64,000 bases of DNA from Octadecabacter sp. B2R22. GTDB lineage: Bacteria; Pseudomonadota; Alphaproteobacteria; Rhodobacterales; Rhodobacteraceae. The DNA lies in NCBI RefSeq assembly GCF_018861045.1, contig NZ_JAHKQJ010000010.1:654000-717999 (forward strand), read 5' to 3'. The notes beneath the pieces are model-generated. The model was not told the DNA's origin, ran no database searches, and worked only from the letters and a program-made list of their open reading frames with translations. Position 1 is the stretch's first letter. Every line of letters begins with the position of its first letter. The translations under genes and the position numbers were made by a program. Below are positions 55,940-64,000 of the stretch, piece after piece.

Positions 55940-57061
55940 TTACGCCAGCAAAGCGCGGGCCGCGTCTGGTCCAAGAACGTCGGGGCGTTCGCAGGTGGTC
56001 GTCATTGTCATGACCGTTCCGGTTTCGCCTGCCTCAAGGATCGCGGTCATAACTTCAACCACATGGGTTGCGAAGTCATCGTTGCAGCGATGAGGGCGGC
56101 CTTCACCTATGGCCAAGGCCATGTCCGCCAAACCAGCGCCGCGATAATTCGCTTTGGTTTCCTCGAAATTGGGCACGTTGAACGGGTGGTCCCATGACTT
56201 TTCAACCGGATCAGCGCCACGTTCAGTAATGGTCAGCTCCCCGCCAAAGAAGTTCGGGTCGGGCAGGTTCATCGTGCCTTCGGTGCCGTAGAGCTCCATG
56301 ATGGGATGATTGCTGGCAACGACATCCCAACTGGCCAGAAGCGTGATAATTGCGCCATTTTCGAACGACAACACGGAATGGATCGTGGTTGGCGTTTCGA
56401 CTGGGACTGTTTCCCCGTTGCGCGGGCCGTTGCCAATTGTGCGGGTGTCGCTGGCCATCCCGGTAAAACTTGTGACTTGTTTCACAGGGCCAAGCAGTTG
56501 CACAAGATTGCAGATGTAATACGGACCCAGATCAAGGATCGGCCCGCCGCCTTTTTGAAAGAAGAAATCAGGGTTCGGGTGCCAGTCTTCCATACCACTC
56601 GACATGACCACAGCCGCGCCAGAGGCAACGTTGCCGATGGTCCCTGCGTCTATCAGATTGCGAGCCAACTGGTGACTACCGCCCATAAAGGTATCCGGCG
56701 CCGACCCGATACGCACACCTTTGGCCTTTGCCAGTTCGCCGAGTTCTTGCGCTTCGGCCAAGCTTAAGACGAACGGCTTTTCGGAATAGACGTGCTTGCC
56801 CGCCTTAAGAATGGCGCTGGACACTTCGACATGGGCTGCGGGGATCGTGAGGTTGATGATCAGATCAACGTCCCTTGCTGCCAGCAGTCCCTCAACTGTT
56901 TCGGCCCGCACGTCGAACTTGGTCGCCTGCGCGTTCGCATTGTCCATGTTGATGTCAGCCACGGCGACAATCTCATAGCCTTTGAACATCGATGCCAGAT
57001 CCAAGTAGGCCGTCGAAATGTTGCCGCATCCAATGATGCCAACACCGAGCGTCTTAGTCAT
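55940..57061 (-). CDS. Gfo/Idh/MocA-family oxidoreductase 2
   Basis: The protein is 373 aa from the ATG at 57061, overlapping the previous gene by 8 bases; the longer frame to 57115 lies inside that gene. The Rossmann motif is VGIIGCGNISTAYLDLASMFKGYEIVAVADI, and the family motif is VYSEKPFVLSLAEAQELGELAKA. GGPILDLGPYYICNLVQLLGPV is the substrate-side region. It differs from the paralogue at 53743 in having EKP rather than DKP and Tyr for the usual His (GPYY rather than GTHA), so a different activity is likely. Confidence 0.9.
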   Translation of the reverse strand: MTKTLGVGIIGCGNISTAYLDLASMFKGYEIVAVADINMDNANAQATKFDVRAETVEGLLAARDVDLIINLTIPAAHVEVSSAILKAGKHVYSEKPFVLSLAEAQELGELAKAKGVRIGSAPDTFMGGSHQLARNLIDAGTIGNVASGAAVVMSSGMEDWHPNPDFFFQKGGGPILDLGPYYICNLVQLLGPVKQVTSFTGMASDTRTIGNGPRNGETVPVETPTTIHSVLSFENGAIITLLASWDVVASNHPIMELYGTEGTMNLPDPNFFGGELTITERGADPVEKSWDHPFNVPNFEETKANYRGAGLADMALAIGEGRPHRCNDDFATHVVEVMTAILEAGETGTVMTMTTTCERPDVLGPDAARALLA

Positions 57062-57818
57062 GAGTATTCTCCCACAGGGTTTTGAATGCTGCGGCGGAAC
57101 GTGTGGCATAGCCAACCGGATCGCTCGGCTTATCGTGCTCTAACGCATAAATCAGATCGCCAGACGAGCTGCGGCACGCCTGCAAGAGAGCAGCCCAATC
57201 AATTGTCCCGGTCCCTAAATCGGCCCATCCGTCCTGATCCAAATTCTCACCGGCGGCGGCGATGTCTTTGACATGGATCGCAGAAAGGCGGTTCCCGTAA
57301 CGCGCGATATAGTCCAGTGGGTCACGATCGCCGCGCACGATCCAAGCCAGATCGGCTTCCCATGAAATATCGGGTGCCGCGTCCAGCAACACGTCCATCG
57401 GAATGCTGCCATCCGCGAGAGCGAAGAATTCAAAGTCGTGGTTGTGCCAACCAAATGTGATCCCAATATCGGCGAATTTTTGGCCCGCAGTGTTCAGACG
57501 TTTTCCAAGGGCGGCCCAACCAGCCGCAGTGTCGGGACGATCTTTCTCTTCAAGGTAGGGCGCAAAGACGCGTGTGATGCCGAGAGTTTCGACGATCTTC
57601 ATCGCGGCGTCAAAATCAGCCTCGATATCTTCCAAACCGAAATGGCCGGACGCCATGGAAATTCCATTGGCATCCATCGCGGCGCGGTAAGCGACAGGGT
57701 CACCATAAACGCCGCCGTAGCCCTCGACAGATGTGATCCCAAGAGCGGGCAATTGCGCCAAAAGAGCGATCTGATCTTCGCAATCGCGCATCGAATAAAG
57801 TTGGAGTGCTGGTGTCAT
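57054..57818 (-). CDS. Xylose isomerase-like TIM-barrel protein 2
   Basis: This 254-aa sugar isomerase/epimerase-like barrel begins PALQLYSMRDCEDQIALLAQLPALGITSVEGY. Metal and substrate residues are seen in GITFGWHNHDFEF (His, Asp), ISWEADLAWIVRG (Glu, Asp) and LSAIHVKDIAA (His). The Glu of the final strand is in LIYALEHDKPSD. It is smaller than the barrel at 54863 and probably catalyses another step. It starts 16 bases after the ABC ATPase gene. Confidence 0.88.
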   Translation of the reverse strand: MTPALQLYSMRDCEDQIALLAQLPALGITSVEGYGGVYGDPVAYRAAMDANGISMASGHFGLEDIEADFDAAMKIVETLGITRVFAPYLEEKDRPDTAAGWAALGKRLNTAGQKFADIGITFGWHNHDFEFFALADGSIPMDVLLDAAPDISWEADLAWIVRGDRDPLDYIARYGNRLSAIHVKDIAAAGENLDQDGWADLGTGTIDWAALLQACRSSSGDLIYALEHDKPSDPVGYATRSAAAFKTLWENTHD

Positions 57819-57834
57819 GTGTTTGGTTCCAGAA

Positions 57835-58914
57835 TTAGAGACGGATTTCAGTTTTCTCGTCGAACAAATGCAGCCGTGCCGCGTCGAAGCCGATTGTCAG
57901 TGTGTCGCCTGATTTCAGGCCCGATTGCCCCTCGGTGCGCACGCGAACAGATTGGCCCGCGAAGTTGACCCAAACCAAGGTGTCAGACCCCATAGGTTCC
58001 ACAATGTCGATCTCTGTGGTGCCTGTGTAGGACATGCCCTGCGCCGCGCCACCGGTGGCGATATGTTCGGGGCGGATTCCCAGCCATGCACCACCATCTG
58101 CGCGCGTGCCTTCGGCAAACTCGTAGCCCGCCACGTCAACTGTGAACCCATCACATGTGAACGTCGTGCCGTTCAATTGACCGGCAAACAGGTTCATCGC
58201 AGGCGAGCCTATGAAATCTGCAACGTACTTGTTGCAGGGTTTGGCATAGATGACTTCAGGTGTATCCAACTGCTCAATCAGGCCATTCTTCATGATTGAA
58301 ATCCGGTCGGCCAGCGTCATCGCCTCAACTTGATCATGGGTCACATAGATCATCGTATTTTTCAGTTTTTGGTGCAGGCGTTTCAGCTCCACCCGCAAAT
58401 CGGTACGCAGCTTTGCATCCAGATTAGACAGCGGCTCATCAAACAAGAAAACATCCACGTCGCGCACCAAAGCACGCCCGATGGCCACTCGCTGACGTTG
58501 CCCGCCCGACAGCGCACCGGGTTTGCGGTCCAACAGCGCTTCGATCTGCAAAACATCCGCCACCCGTTCAACGCGTTTGTTGATTTCAGCCTTGGGCACC
58601 TTGGCGTTCTTCAGGCCAAACGACAGGTTCCCGCGCACGGTCATCTGCGGATAAAGCGCGTAAGACTGGAACACCATGCCAATGCCGCGTTCAGATGGTT
58701 CGGCCCAAGTGACGTTTTCGCCTTTGATAAAGATTTGGCCGTCGGACACTTCTAACAGTCCCGCGATGCAATTCAGCAGCGTGGATTTCCCGCACCCGGA
58801 TGAACCAAGCAACACTAGGAATTCGCCCTCGGCGATATCGAGGTTGAGTTGCTTGAGAACTTTGAAGGCCCCGAAGTTCAGGTCCAGATTTTTGATTTCT
58901 ACAGAGTTTGCCAT
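57835..58914 (-). CDS. Sugar ABC transporter ATPase (UgpC/MalK type)
   Basis: This 359-aa CUT1-family ATPase has Walker A GSSGCGKST, Q-loop MVFQSYALYPQMTV, signature LSGGQRQRVAIGRALV, Walker B VFLFDEPLSNLDAKLR and H-loop MIYVTHDQVEAMTLADRI. A C-terminal TOBE/OB regulatory domain follows (about 235-359, LGIRPEHI). It powers import by the two permeases encoded just upstream, 5 bases from the MalG-type gene. Similar ATPases may be shared between several sugar importers. Confidence 0.94.
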   Translation of the reverse strand: MANSVEIKNLDLNFGAFKVLKQLNLDIAEGEFLVLLGSSGCGKSTLLNCIAGLLEVSDGQIFIKGENVTWAEPSERGIGMVFQSYALYPQMTVRGNLSFGLKNAKVPKAEINKRVERVADVLQIEALLDRKPGALSGGQRQRVAIGRALVRDVDVFLFDEPLSNLDAKLRTDLRVELKRLHQKLKNTMIYVTHDQVEAMTLADRISIMKNGLIEQLDTPEVIYAKPCNKYVADFIGSPAMNLFAGQLNGTTFTCDGFTVDVAGYEFAEGTRADGGAWLGIRPEHIATGGAAQGMSYTGTTEIDIVEPMGSDTLVWVNFAGQSVRVRTEGQSGLKSGDTLTIGFDAARLHLFDEKTEIRL

Positions 58915-58919
58915 GATTA

Positions 58920-59825
58920 TCAGCCTTTGACTGCGCCAGCGGCGATGCCGCGAACAAAGAGTTTGCCAGAGGCAAAATAGATGACGAGAGGAACCAGACC
59001 TGTGAGCAGGGTCGCGGCCATGTTGACGTTGTATTCTTTGACGCCCTGCACCGAGTTCACGATGTTATTGAGCTGCACTGTCATCGGGTACGTCGCGGGT
59101 TTGGTGTAGATGACGCCGAACAGGAAGTCGTTCCAGATACCCGTCACCTGCAAGATGATCGCGACCACAAAGATCGGCAGCGCCATCGGCAACATGATCT
59201 GGAAATAAATCTGCCAGAAGCCTGCTCCGTCCACGCGCGCTGCCTTAAACAGCTCTTCGGGAATAGAGGCAAAGTAATTGCGAAACAGCAGCGTCAAGAT
59301 CGGCATTCCGAAGATGGTATGCACAAGCACTAGTCCACCGATGGACCCCATGAGCCCGATTTCGCGCAACATGATCACGATGGGATAAAGCATCGTCTGG
59401 TAAGGAATGAAGGCCCCGATGATAAGGATCGTAAAGAAAGTCTCAGAGCCTTTGAATTTCCAGTTGCTCAGCGCGTAGCCGTTAATTGATGCAATCGCGA
59501 TGGAGAGCACGATCGACGGGATCAGGATGCGGACCGAGTTGCCAAAGCCGCGTGATAGACCGTCACAGTTGATACCTGTGCAGGCTTCGCTCCATGCTTT
59601 GACCCAAGGCTCAAATGTGATCTCCATCGGTGGACCGAACACGTTGCCCATGCGGATTTCCGGCATCCCCTTAAGCGAGGTGACGATCATCACGTAAAGC
59701 GGCAACAGGTAATACATCGAAACGACGATGAGCGTGCCGTAAAGGAAGATATTACCGCGCGAGAATGCCTTCTTTGGCTTAGGTCCACGCGGTCCAGCAG
59801 CGGTGTTTGTTGTCATATCAGCCAC
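58920..59825 (-). CDS. Sugar ABC transporter permease, MalG type
   Basis: The protein is 301 aa from a GTG at 59825. This start is chosen because GGAGG lies 8 bases upstream; the ATG at 59816 is 17 bases away. It overlaps the MalF-type stop by 8 bases. Six transmembrane helices are visible, with the EAA loop EELFKAARVDGAGFWQIYFQIMLPMALPI. A short cytoplasmic N-terminus precedes FLYGTLIVVSMYYLLPLYVMIVTSLK. It forms the channel with the MalF-type protein. Confidence 0.92.
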   Translation of the reverse strand: MADMTTNTAAGPRGPKPKKAFSRGNIFLYGTLIVVSMYYLLPLYVMIVTSLKGMPEIRMGNVFGPPMEITFEPWVKAWSEACTGINCDGLSRGFGNSVRILIPSIVLSIAIASINGYALSNWKFKGSETFFTILIIGAFIPYQTMLYPIVIMLREIGLMGSIGGLVLVHTIFGMPILTLLFRNYFASIPEELFKAARVDGAGFWQIYFQIMLPMALPIFVVAIILQVTGIWNDFLFGVIYTKPATYPMTVQLNNIVNSVQGVKEYNVNMAATLLTGLVPLVIYFASGKLFVRGIAAGAVKG

Positions 59826-60735
59826 GTTTCTTGCCTCCAAATTCGAGGTAGGCCCATGGGATCAAGATGATCACAACAGAGCACAACATCATGGTTGAGG
59901 CCGCAAAGCCTTGGCCCAAGTTCTGGGCGCGGAACATATATTCGATGACGTATTTGGCGGGCACTTCGGATGACAGACCCGGCCCGCCCCCCGTTTGCGC
60001 AACGACCAAATCGTAGAGTTTGATGATGCCAGACGCGATTAAAACAAGCGCCGTGATGAACACTGGGCGCATCATAGGGATAATAACCATCACGTAGGTC
60101 TTCACGGTGCCGATCCCGTCAACGCGGGCGGCCTTCCAGATGTCTTCGTCAATGCCACGCAGACCCGCCAGCATGATGCACATGATCAACCCAGTGCCCT
60201 GCCACAGTCCTGCTATCAGCAGCCCGTAAATGACGGTGTTCGGGTCGTTGAGAGGGTTGAACGTAAAGCTTTCCCAGCCCCACCCACGCACCACGTTTTG
60301 CAGGCCAAAATCAGGGTTCAAAATCCACTGCCAAACAAGTCCGGTGACCACGAAGGACAGCGCAAAAGGATACAGAAAGATGGAGCGGAAGGCGGATTCA
60401 AACCGAATTTTCCGGTCAAGGCACGCCGCGAGGCTGAACCCGATCACCAGCGTCAAAATCATCGAACAGATGCCATAGATACCGAGGTTCTTGATCGAGA
60501 TGATCCACCGGTCGGTGTTCCAAAGACGTTCGTACTGATCAAAGCCGACCCAGCTCGTCTTGGGCAGCATACGTGAGCTGGTGAAAGAGTAAGTTACCGT
60601 CCACGCAGTGCCGCCCACAAAGACAACAAGCGCCGTCAGGATCATCGGCAGGGACGCTAGCTTTGCCATCCAGTTTTTGAACAGTCGGCTGGGGCGCTTG
60701 CCTTTATGTGAAGGGGGTTCCGAGGCCACGGTCAT
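59818..60735 (-). CDS. Sugar ABC transporter permease, MalF type
   Basis: This 305-aa permease has about six transmembrane helices. Markers are FLYPFALSFVVTGLVWQWILNPDFGLQNVV and the EAA loop DEDIWKAARVDGIGTVKTYVMVIIPMMRPVF. It lacks the long periplasmic loop of E. coli MalF, as usual for CUT1 systems. It follows the binding-protein gene across a 77-base gap that holds a strong hairpin. Confidence 0.93.
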   Translation of the reverse strand: MTVASEPPSHKGKRPSRLFKNWMAKLASLPMILTALVVFVGGTAWTVTYSFTSSRMLPKTSWVGFDQYERLWNTDRWIISIKNLGIYGICSMILTLVIGFSLAACLDRKIRFESAFRSIFLYPFALSFVVTGLVWQWILNPDFGLQNVVRGWGWESFTFNPLNDPNTVIYGLLIAGLWQGTGLIMCIMLAGLRGIDEDIWKAARVDGIGTVKTYVMVIIPMMRPVFITALVLIASGIIKLYDLVVAQTGGGPGLSSEVPAKYVIEYMFRAQNLGQGFAASTMMLCSVVIILIPWAYLEFGGKKRG

Positions 60736-60771
60736 CGTGTCGGCTCCAAATCAATGAATGTGAGTGGATGT

Positions 60772-60797
60772 GGTCCGGCAGCCCATGCTGCCGGACC
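60772..60797 (-). promoter_or_regulatory. Strong stem-loop between sugar-binding protein and permease genes
   Basis: A perfect 11-bp stem GGTCCGGCAGC/GCTGCCGGACC with a 4-base loop begins 16 bases past the binding-protein stop. No T run follows, so it probably stabilises the upstream mRNA segment. Confidence 0.7.
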
Positions 60798-60812
60798 GGA
60801 TCGATGGATCGC

Positions 60813-62054
60813 TTAGTCTGCGTCTTCGATCAGCTGCGCATAAGATTCCTGCGCATCAGCGGCCGACATATCGCCCGACCAGAACTGTGCCATCAAATCT
60901 TCGATCTGAAGCGTAGTATCCTGTGAAAACGCGATGTCGCCGGATGGCAGAACGCCGCCGTCAGCCAGGATGTCGAGGCCTTTCTGCATACAGCCGTTTG
61001 CCGTGGACATGTCGATGTCTCCGCGCACAGGCAGGGAGCCCTTGGCGAGGTTGAAGGACACCTGTGTCTCTGGCGAAATCAACAACGCAGCGAGCTCTTT
61101 CTGAGCGGCAGTGATGTCAGCATCGTCGTTGACGGGGAAGTAAAACGCGTCACCGCCAGTATCCAGAACAGGGTTCAGGCCCAGGCCTGGGAGGCAAGAG
61201 TAATCTTCGCCCTCTACTTGTTCGGCGACGGCAAATTCACCCTGTGCCCAGTCACCCATGATCTGCGCACCAGCTGTCCCGGTGATGACCATGTTGGTGG
61301 CTTGGTTCCAGTCCTGAACATTAGATTCGCGGGCAAGCTCGCGTGCATTCGCAACGGCTTCCCATGCAGCAGTGTATTCAGGACCGCGCGCAACATCGGC
61401 GTCTTTGTCGATGTTTACCGCTTTCCATGCGTCCAATCCGGCGACTGCGATGGTGATCGCACCAAATGCGATATTCTGCTGCCAGCCCTGCTGACCCATC
61501 GCCAATGGCAGTGTTCCAGCGGCTTGGAGATCGCCGGAGGAGGCTACAAATTCGTTCCAGTCAGTTGGTACGTCGAGGCCTGCGTTTTCATACGCGGCAT
61601 GAGACAGCCAGATCCACTGTGAGGAGTGGATGTTAATCGGAACACAATAGATGCGGCCGTCGAGTGTGCAGGCGTCCAGCAAAGAGGACGGGTTCACGAT
61701 GTCGGCCCAGCCACCCGCTTCTGCGACGTCGGTCAGATCAAGAAGCAGGCCTGCTTCGATCAGTTCTTGCGCTTGGCGACCGTGGTTCAACTGTGTCGCG
61801 GCCATCGGGTCACCGCCCAAGATGCGGGAAATAATAATAGGGCGCGCCGTGCCGCCAGACCCGGCGATTGCGCCGTCGATCCATGTGTTACCAGTAGCAG
61901 TCCATGCTTCGGCAAATTTGGAAACGGCGGCGGCTTCGCCACCGGAAGTCCACCAATGGGTGATTTCTAGCTCAACGCCCTCGGCCATGACCGCTGTTGC
62001 TGTTGCCGCTGTGAGCGCGGTTCCCAGCAAAGCAGATTTAAGAATGTTAGACAT
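60813..62054 (-). CDS. Sugar ABC transporter substrate-binding protein (CUT1)
   Basis: The protein is 413 aa from the ATG at 62054, preceded by GGAGG at about 6 bases; an upstream ATG at 62087 has no site. The signal peptide ends near VMAEG. Family features are VELEITHWWTSGGEAAAVSKFAEAWTATGNTWIDGAIAGSGG and VPINIHSSQWIWLSH. The type matches ABC glucose/mannose or oligosaccharide binding proteins. It is the first gene of the sugar operon and lies divergent from the LacI gene across a spacer with two operators. Confidence 0.93.
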   Translation of the reverse strand: MSNILKSALLGTALTAATATAVMAEGVELEITHWWTSGGEAAAVSKFAEAWTATGNTWIDGAIAGSGGTARPIIISRILGGDPMAATQLNHGRQAQELIEAGLLLDLTDVAEAGGWADIVNPSSLLDACTLDGRIYCVPINIHSSQWIWLSHAAYENAGLDVPTDWNEFVASSGDLQAAGTLPLAMGQQGWQQNIAFGAITIAVAGLDAWKAVNIDKDADVARGPEYTAAWEAVANARELARESNVQDWNQATNMVITGTAGAQIMGDWAQGEFAVAEQVEGEDYSCLPGLGLNPVLDTGGDAFYFPVNDDADITAAQKELAALLISPETQVSFNLAKGSLPVRGDIDMSTANGCMQKGLDILADGGVLPSGDIAFSQDTTLQIEDLMAQFWSGDMSAADAQESYAQLIEDAD

Positions 62055-62120
62055 GTTTTCCTCCCAGAAAATGCGGATACCCGCCAATAAATTTGAGATC
62101 GCAATGTGCTCTCCCCACTT

Positions 62121-62134
62121 TGCAATCGATTACA
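62121..62134. promoter_or_regulatory. LacI-family operator 1
   Basis: TGCAATCGATTACA is a near-perfect palindrome centred on AATCGATT, the typical LacI/PurR-type core with a central CG. It lies 67 bases upstream of the binding-protein start. Confidence 0.75.
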
Positions 62135-62170
62135 TCATCTTATGGGATTGATGTTTCTGTCAACGGAATA

Positions 62171-62184
62171 TGTAATCGATTGCA
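62171..62184. promoter_or_regulatory. LacI-family operator 2
   Basis: TGTAATCGATTGCA is the exact reverse complement of operator 1, with centres 50 bases apart, close to five helical turns. It lies 33 bases upstream of the chosen lacI-type start, so it may also mediate autoregulation. Confidence 0.75.
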
Positions 62185-62216
62185 GGAATGGTACCAATTG
62201 TAGGGTGAGAACGGTC

Positions 62217-63236
62217 GTGAAAACCTCGACACTTCAGGATGTTGCGCGGGTTGCAAAAGTTTCGACGGCGACGGTCTCCCGGACGCTTTCGAACCCTGAT
62301 GTCGTGTCCGAATCAACGCGCAGACGTGTTTCAGAGGCCGTCAAAGTGACCGGCTATCGCATTAATCGCGCCGCGCGAAACCTGCGGACCCGGCGCGCGC
62401 ATTCGGTTCTGGTTCTGCTGCCCGATCTGGCGAACCCGTTCTTTTCAACGATCCTCGAAGGTATCTCTCGAATCCTGTCACAGCAGGGATATTCGATGCT
62501 GATTGCCAGCACCAAACAGGTCCACGACAGTGGGGAGCGGCTGATTGATTATTTGGATGATGCCCGTGCTGACGGGATGATTATTCTCGATGGTTGGCTG
62601 GACGATGAGGTTTTGCAGATGCTAAAAGACGCCCCGCAAGCCGAGCGTGTTCTCTTTGCCTGCGAGTGGGTCGACGGTGCCAATTTCCCGTCAGTTCGGT
62701 GCGAAAACCGTCAGGGTACGCGCATCGCGGTGAACCATTTGTATGACCTTGGACATCGCAAAATCGCCCATGTTACCGGCCCAGAAACTAACGTGATTTC
62801 GAACGCGCGCAAAGACGAATTTATCGCCGAGATAACGAGCCTCAAGCTCGCTCTGGAGCCCGAATGGATTATTCCTGGGGACTTCTCTCTTTCCGCCGGT
62901 TGTCAGGCCGCGCAGGCGTGGATTGCGCTGAACGATCGCCCCACTGCGGTGTTCTGTGCGTCGGATCAATTGGCGATGGGTTTCATCGCTGAACTGTCAC
63001 GGCATGACATCAAGGTCCCCAATGATGTATCCGTCATGGGGTTTGATGATATCGATCTGGCCGAGCAATTCATTCCGCCGCTGACGACCATCAAGCAAGA
63101 CCGTTTGATGATCGGCGAAACCGCAGCAAAAATGCTGATGGCGCGGATTGTTACTCCTAATGAAGAGAATTTAGAACACGCCGCTGTATTGCCGGTATCG
63201 CTCGTCATTCGAGACAGCACGTCGCCGCCGACTTGA
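62217..63236 (+). CDS. LacI-family transcriptional repressor of the sugar operon
   Basis: The protein is 339 aa from a GTG at 62217, which gives the standard short N-terminus before the helix-turn-helix (STLQDVARVAKVSTATVSRTLSNPDVVSESTRRRV). A second GTG is 12 bases earlier, and ATGs further up would run through the operators. The hinge region is INRAARNLRTRRAHSVLVLLPDLANPFF, and the periplasmic-binding-like effector domain follows. It probably represses the divergent transport and catabolic operon until a sugar or derivative binds. Confidence 0.92.
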   Translation: MKTSTLQDVARVAKVSTATVSRTLSNPDVVSESTRRRVSEAVKVTGYRINRAARNLRTRRAHSVLVLLPDLANPFFSTILEGISRILSQQGYSMLIASTKQVHDSGERLIDYLDDARADGMIILDGWLDDEVLQMLKDAPQAERVLFACEWVDGANFPSVRCENRQGTRIAVNHLYDLGHRKIAHVTGPETNVISNARKDEFIAEITSLKLALEPEWIIPGDFSLSAGCQAAQAWIALNDRPTAVFCASDQLAMGFIAELSRHDIKVPNDVSVMGFDDIDLAEQFIPPLTTIKQDRLMIGETAAKMLMARIVTPNEENLEHAAVLPVSLVIRDSTSPPT

Positions 63237-64000
63237 GGGCACAGGCCCTTGGATTCGACCAACCAAGGGGATGAATTAGATAGGCATACAGTCAAAAAAA
63301 TTGAGCCCCGATCTCAGTTAAGCGGGTTTAGCATCTTTTGAGCAACCGCTGACATAATTGCGGCCAAAACCCCACTACGCTCAGGCAAACCATGGCCTCC
63401 CGCCCGTTACGTTTCGTTGTTGCCGAAGAAAAGAAAGCAGCCATTGGCATCGTGGAGTTGAACGGCAACTTGGTCCGGGAACTGTGAATTCGGCTGCTGA
63501 TCTTCGCTGCGGTCTGCGTAAATGGCCGTTTCTCGTGCTGCGCGGCGGTATGGGAATTTACGCCACGCGGCATTACTCCCGCCGCGAGCCCGCGCAGCGC
63601 AATAATCGAATTTACAGGTTGGGCTCCTTGCCGACATTAGGTCGACCGCAGCATTATTGATTTCAACCAGTGTATGAATGGCAGCTTTCACGCGAGCGCC
63701 GTGCAAACAATGCCAATGCAGAGAATGATCGGATTCCGCCCTAATTTGCCGTATCCAGCACCCCTCTTAAACAGTTTATTACTTGTTGTTATGCCACTCA
63801 TGTTATTTGCATTCGCTTGAGCCAGCTATGAATAAAGGCCTTATCGGAGGTGCATAAATCGGGTGCAGACCTGATCTGACGGCTAACCGCCAGAACCTCG
63901 TGCACAGCAGTCGAGTTTTGTGCTCAGTTTGGGGGGCGTCAGGGCAGGGGCTCTGTGCTCAGTGCAGTTTTCGAAACCAAGGGCGGGAAGCATGCGTAAT
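63237..64000. other. 764-base stretch without a supported gene
   Basis: Short frames occur on both strands, but none shows a ribosome binding site, a domain or gene-like composition over a useful length. The frame 63392-63487 encodes a 31-residue peptide only. A 10-base direct repeat TGTGCTCAGT occurs at 63919-63928 and 63954-63963, and an AT-rich patch lies near 63760-63820. It may hold the promoter of a gene beyond the window or decayed DNA. Confidence 0.4.

Noticed and set aside
63392..63487. 31-codon ATG frame in the last gene-free stretch
   Set aside because: Very short, no ribosome binding site, no context.
1..64000. tRNA, rRNA, CRISPR arrays, insertion sequences, defence or phage genes
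   Set aside because: Looked for by eye; no repeats with spacers, transposase motifs or tRNA-like cloverleaf ends were seen.

Overview
The window looks like chromosome from a marine Roseobacter-clade alphaproteobacterium (Rhodobacterales). This is judged from the high-GC, tightly packed ATGA-overlapping operons, the many high-affinity transporters (Dpp-type, nitrate ABC, CUT1 sugar ABC, TAXI-TRAP), a DmdC-like acyl-CoA dehydrogenase and an alphaproteobacterial nasTS-type nitrate assimilation locus. It was read by eye only, with no database search. No rRNA, tRNA, CRISPR array, insertion sequence, phage gene or replication origin was seen.

Layout: 1-3.7 kb holds, on the minus strand, a truncated exported protein, a small basic protein, a DmdC-like acyl-CoA dehydrogenase and two MerR paralogues. 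3.8-6.0 kb is an overlapping operon of two hot-dog thioesterases and a MATE exporter. 6.0-11.4 kb is housekeeping: ArsC-like protein, PyrD, DUF952, an UshA-type nucleotidase, a TPM-domain protein, DUF1992 and an SRAP peptidase. 11.4-16.3 kb has a sugar-acid dehydratase divergent from KduD, a beta-hydroxyacid dehydrogenase and a MYG1 homologue.

16.3-25.3 kb is a complete peptide ABC importer facing two M20 peptidases (ArgE-like and HipO-like), with a strong palindrome in the shared promoter region. 25.4-39.3 kb is a full nitrate assimilation operon: nasT-nasS, a leader with two hexaloop hairpins and an intrinsic terminator, then nrtA-nrtB-nrtCD-nirB-nirD-nasA-trpD2-like-cysG. The genes after nrtB overlap or nearly abut. 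NasS would hold NasT when nitrate is absent; free NasT would let polymerase read through the leader into transport, reduction and siroheme synthesis.

39.3-43.4 kb is an RND efflux pump with its adaptor. 43.6-52.0 kb is a TAXI-TRAP uptake locus with a universal stress protein, a class III aminotransferase and a Cache-sensor two-component system. 52.1-53.3 kb has YaeQ and a DEDDh exonuclease. 53.7-63.2 kb is a sugar locus: a LacI regulator with two identical inverted operators, a CUT1 ABC transporter, two Gfo/Idh/MocA oxidoreductases and two xylose-isomerase-like TIM barrels, with no kinase or glycosidase. The last 764 bases and 53271-53742 contain no gene that can be supported.

A recurring feature is a strong stem-loop just after each of the four transporter binding-protein genes and before the next gene of the operon.
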